A DNA stretch of 64,000 nucleotides from Hyphomicrobiaceae bacterium (lineage in GTDB: Bacteria > Pseudomonadota > Alphaproteobacteria > Rhizobiales > Hyphomicrobiaceae): positions 36,947 through 100,946 of the forward strand of contig PKEY01000051.1 of NCBI GenBank assembly GCA_002919265.1. The letters run 5' to 3'. The position numbers and the translations under genes were made by a program. Of the stretch, positions 63,540 to 64,000 are shown piece by piece. The notes under the pieces were generated by a model that had not been told where the DNA came from, searched no databases, and saw nothing but the letters and a program-made list of their open reading frames with translations. Each line of letters opens with the position of its first letter. Positions within the stretch are counted from its first letter, which is position 1.

Positions 63540-64000
63540 TCACGCGGCCTTACGTCGGTCGTGATGCCGGCCTTCCTTTATTTCCTCGATGATCTTCGCG
63601 ACAAAGGGCTCGAGGTCTCCCGGATTTCGGCTTGTGATCAATCCGTTATCCACCACAACTGGCTCATCGCGCCAGTTCGCGCCAGCGTTGATCATGTCCG
63701 TTTTGATCGACTTGTAAGACGTTGCGTTCGCGCCTTTCACAACGCCGGCCTCAATCAGCAGCCATGGCCCATGGCAGATAGCGGCGAGCGGCTTGCCCGT
63801 TTCATAGAACTTCCTGACCAGCTGAACCGCTTTCTCATTTGTCCGCAGGAGATCAGGATTGATCTGTCCACCGGGAATGACCAGGGCGTGATATTGCTCT
63901 GGGTCGATATCCTCGAGATCTTTGTCGACCGGGATCTCCTGGCCCCAGTCCTTCATATCCCAACCGCGGATCACGTTGGGGCGCTGACGGTTCTTGGGCG
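63540..64000 (-). CDS. Type 1 glutamine amidotransferase, PfpI/DJ-1 family, C-terminal part
   Basis: The gene runs off the right edge, so the N-terminus is missing (about 153 residues remain). The domain is of the DJ-1/PfpI superfamily: ALVIPGGQINPDLLRT, then the nucleophile elbow AAICHGPWLLIEAG with catalytic Cys-His. Later ANATSYKSIKTDMINAGANWRD and DNGLITSRNPGDLEPF match YhbO/PfpI-type proteases-glyoxalases. It may act in protein deglycation or stress response. Confidence 0.88.
   Translation of the reverse strand, partial: PKNRQRPNVIRGWDMKDWGQEIPVDKDLEDIDPEQYHALVIPGGQINPDLLRTNEKAVQLVRKFYETGKPLAAICHGPWLLIEAGVVKGANATSYKSIKTDMINAGANWRDEPVVVDNGLITSRNPGDLEPFVAKIIEEIKEGRHHDRRKAA

Noticed and set aside
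1-64000. CRISPR arrays, insertion sequences, prophage or integrase
   Set aside because: No direct-repeat/spacer pattern, transposase or integrase motif was seen anywhere in the window.

Overview
The window looks like chromosome of an alphaproteobacterium, most likely order Hyphomicrobiales (Rhizobiales). The base composition is high in G+C by eye (not computed). It carries the CtrA cell-cycle regulator, the CtrA-associated protein SciP (DUF1153) and a rhizobial-type FliJ close together. Other typical traits are a CoxG/CoxSLM molybdenum hydroxylase cluster, a LuxI/LuxR pair, tripartite TRAP transporters and several class III cyclases. The genus is not decided. No transposase, integrase, CRISPR array or rRNA operon is visible, so this is ordinary chromosome with a few accessory blocks.

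Layout. 1-2.9 kb: the end of NAD synthetase, an RMD1/DUF155 membrane protein and a glutamyl-tRNA synthetase. 2.9-6.7 kb: a CMD/SDR pair, a DUF2076 protein with a clear terminator, and a DSD1-family PLP enzyme. 6.9-11.1 kb: a molybdenum hydroxylase operon in the order S-L-M-G with the form II motif AYRGAGR. 11.1-13.4 kb: a membrane protein ending in a phage-primase-like winged helix, then a non-coding stretch with three DnaA-box-like sites. 13.4-20.6 kb: a peptidoglycan-binding-like protein, UDP-glucose dehydrogenase, KDG kinase and KDPG aldolase (lower Entner-Doudoroff steps), CutA, NAD kinase, a MaoC hydratase/CoA lyase pair and a flavin reductase. 20.8-26.9 kb: a nitroreductase, two secreted proteins built from the same roughly 85-residue repeat (one with a vWA domain), an orphan amino-acid binding protein and an M20 amidohydrolase.

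27.1-33.6 kb holds a redox-type cyclase (haem-b-like membrane anchor, 2Fe-2S ferredoxin, class III cyclase with altered catalytic residues), an 891-residue ABC-type protein whose nucleotide-binding motifs are nearly all degenerate, and a divergent glycosyltransferase/polysaccharide deacetylase pair. 33.7-43.1 kb is a catabolic region: RidA plus a second DSD1 enzyme, a TauE/SafE exporter, RraA, a class III aminotransferase, a DctPQM TRAP transporter and a threonine-synthase-like enzyme. 43.1-49.1 kb is a signalling cassette of secreted haem-c sensor (DUF3365), hybrid histidine kinase, stand-alone receiver and receiver-cyclase, in overlapping or near-overlapping order on one strand.

49.9-53.3 kb: an orphan TAXI binding protein, a Sel1-type secreted protein and a MOT1-like molybdate/sulfate transporter. 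53.4-55.6 kb: tRNA-Met, a PmtA-like methyltransferase and MnmA. 55.9-58.4 kb: sciP, fliJ and ctrA. 58.5-64 kb: an MBL-fold hydrolase, a LuxR-type receptor with a non-standard ligand pocket and divergent HTH, its LuxI partner, an SDR, a cold-shock protein and a PfpI/DJ-1 protein cut by the window end.

The best candidates for undescribed biology are the degenerate ABC/redox-cyclase locus, the haem-c to cyclase phosphorelay cassette, the non-canonical quorum-sensing pair, and the paired repeat proteins at 21.5-24.6 kb.
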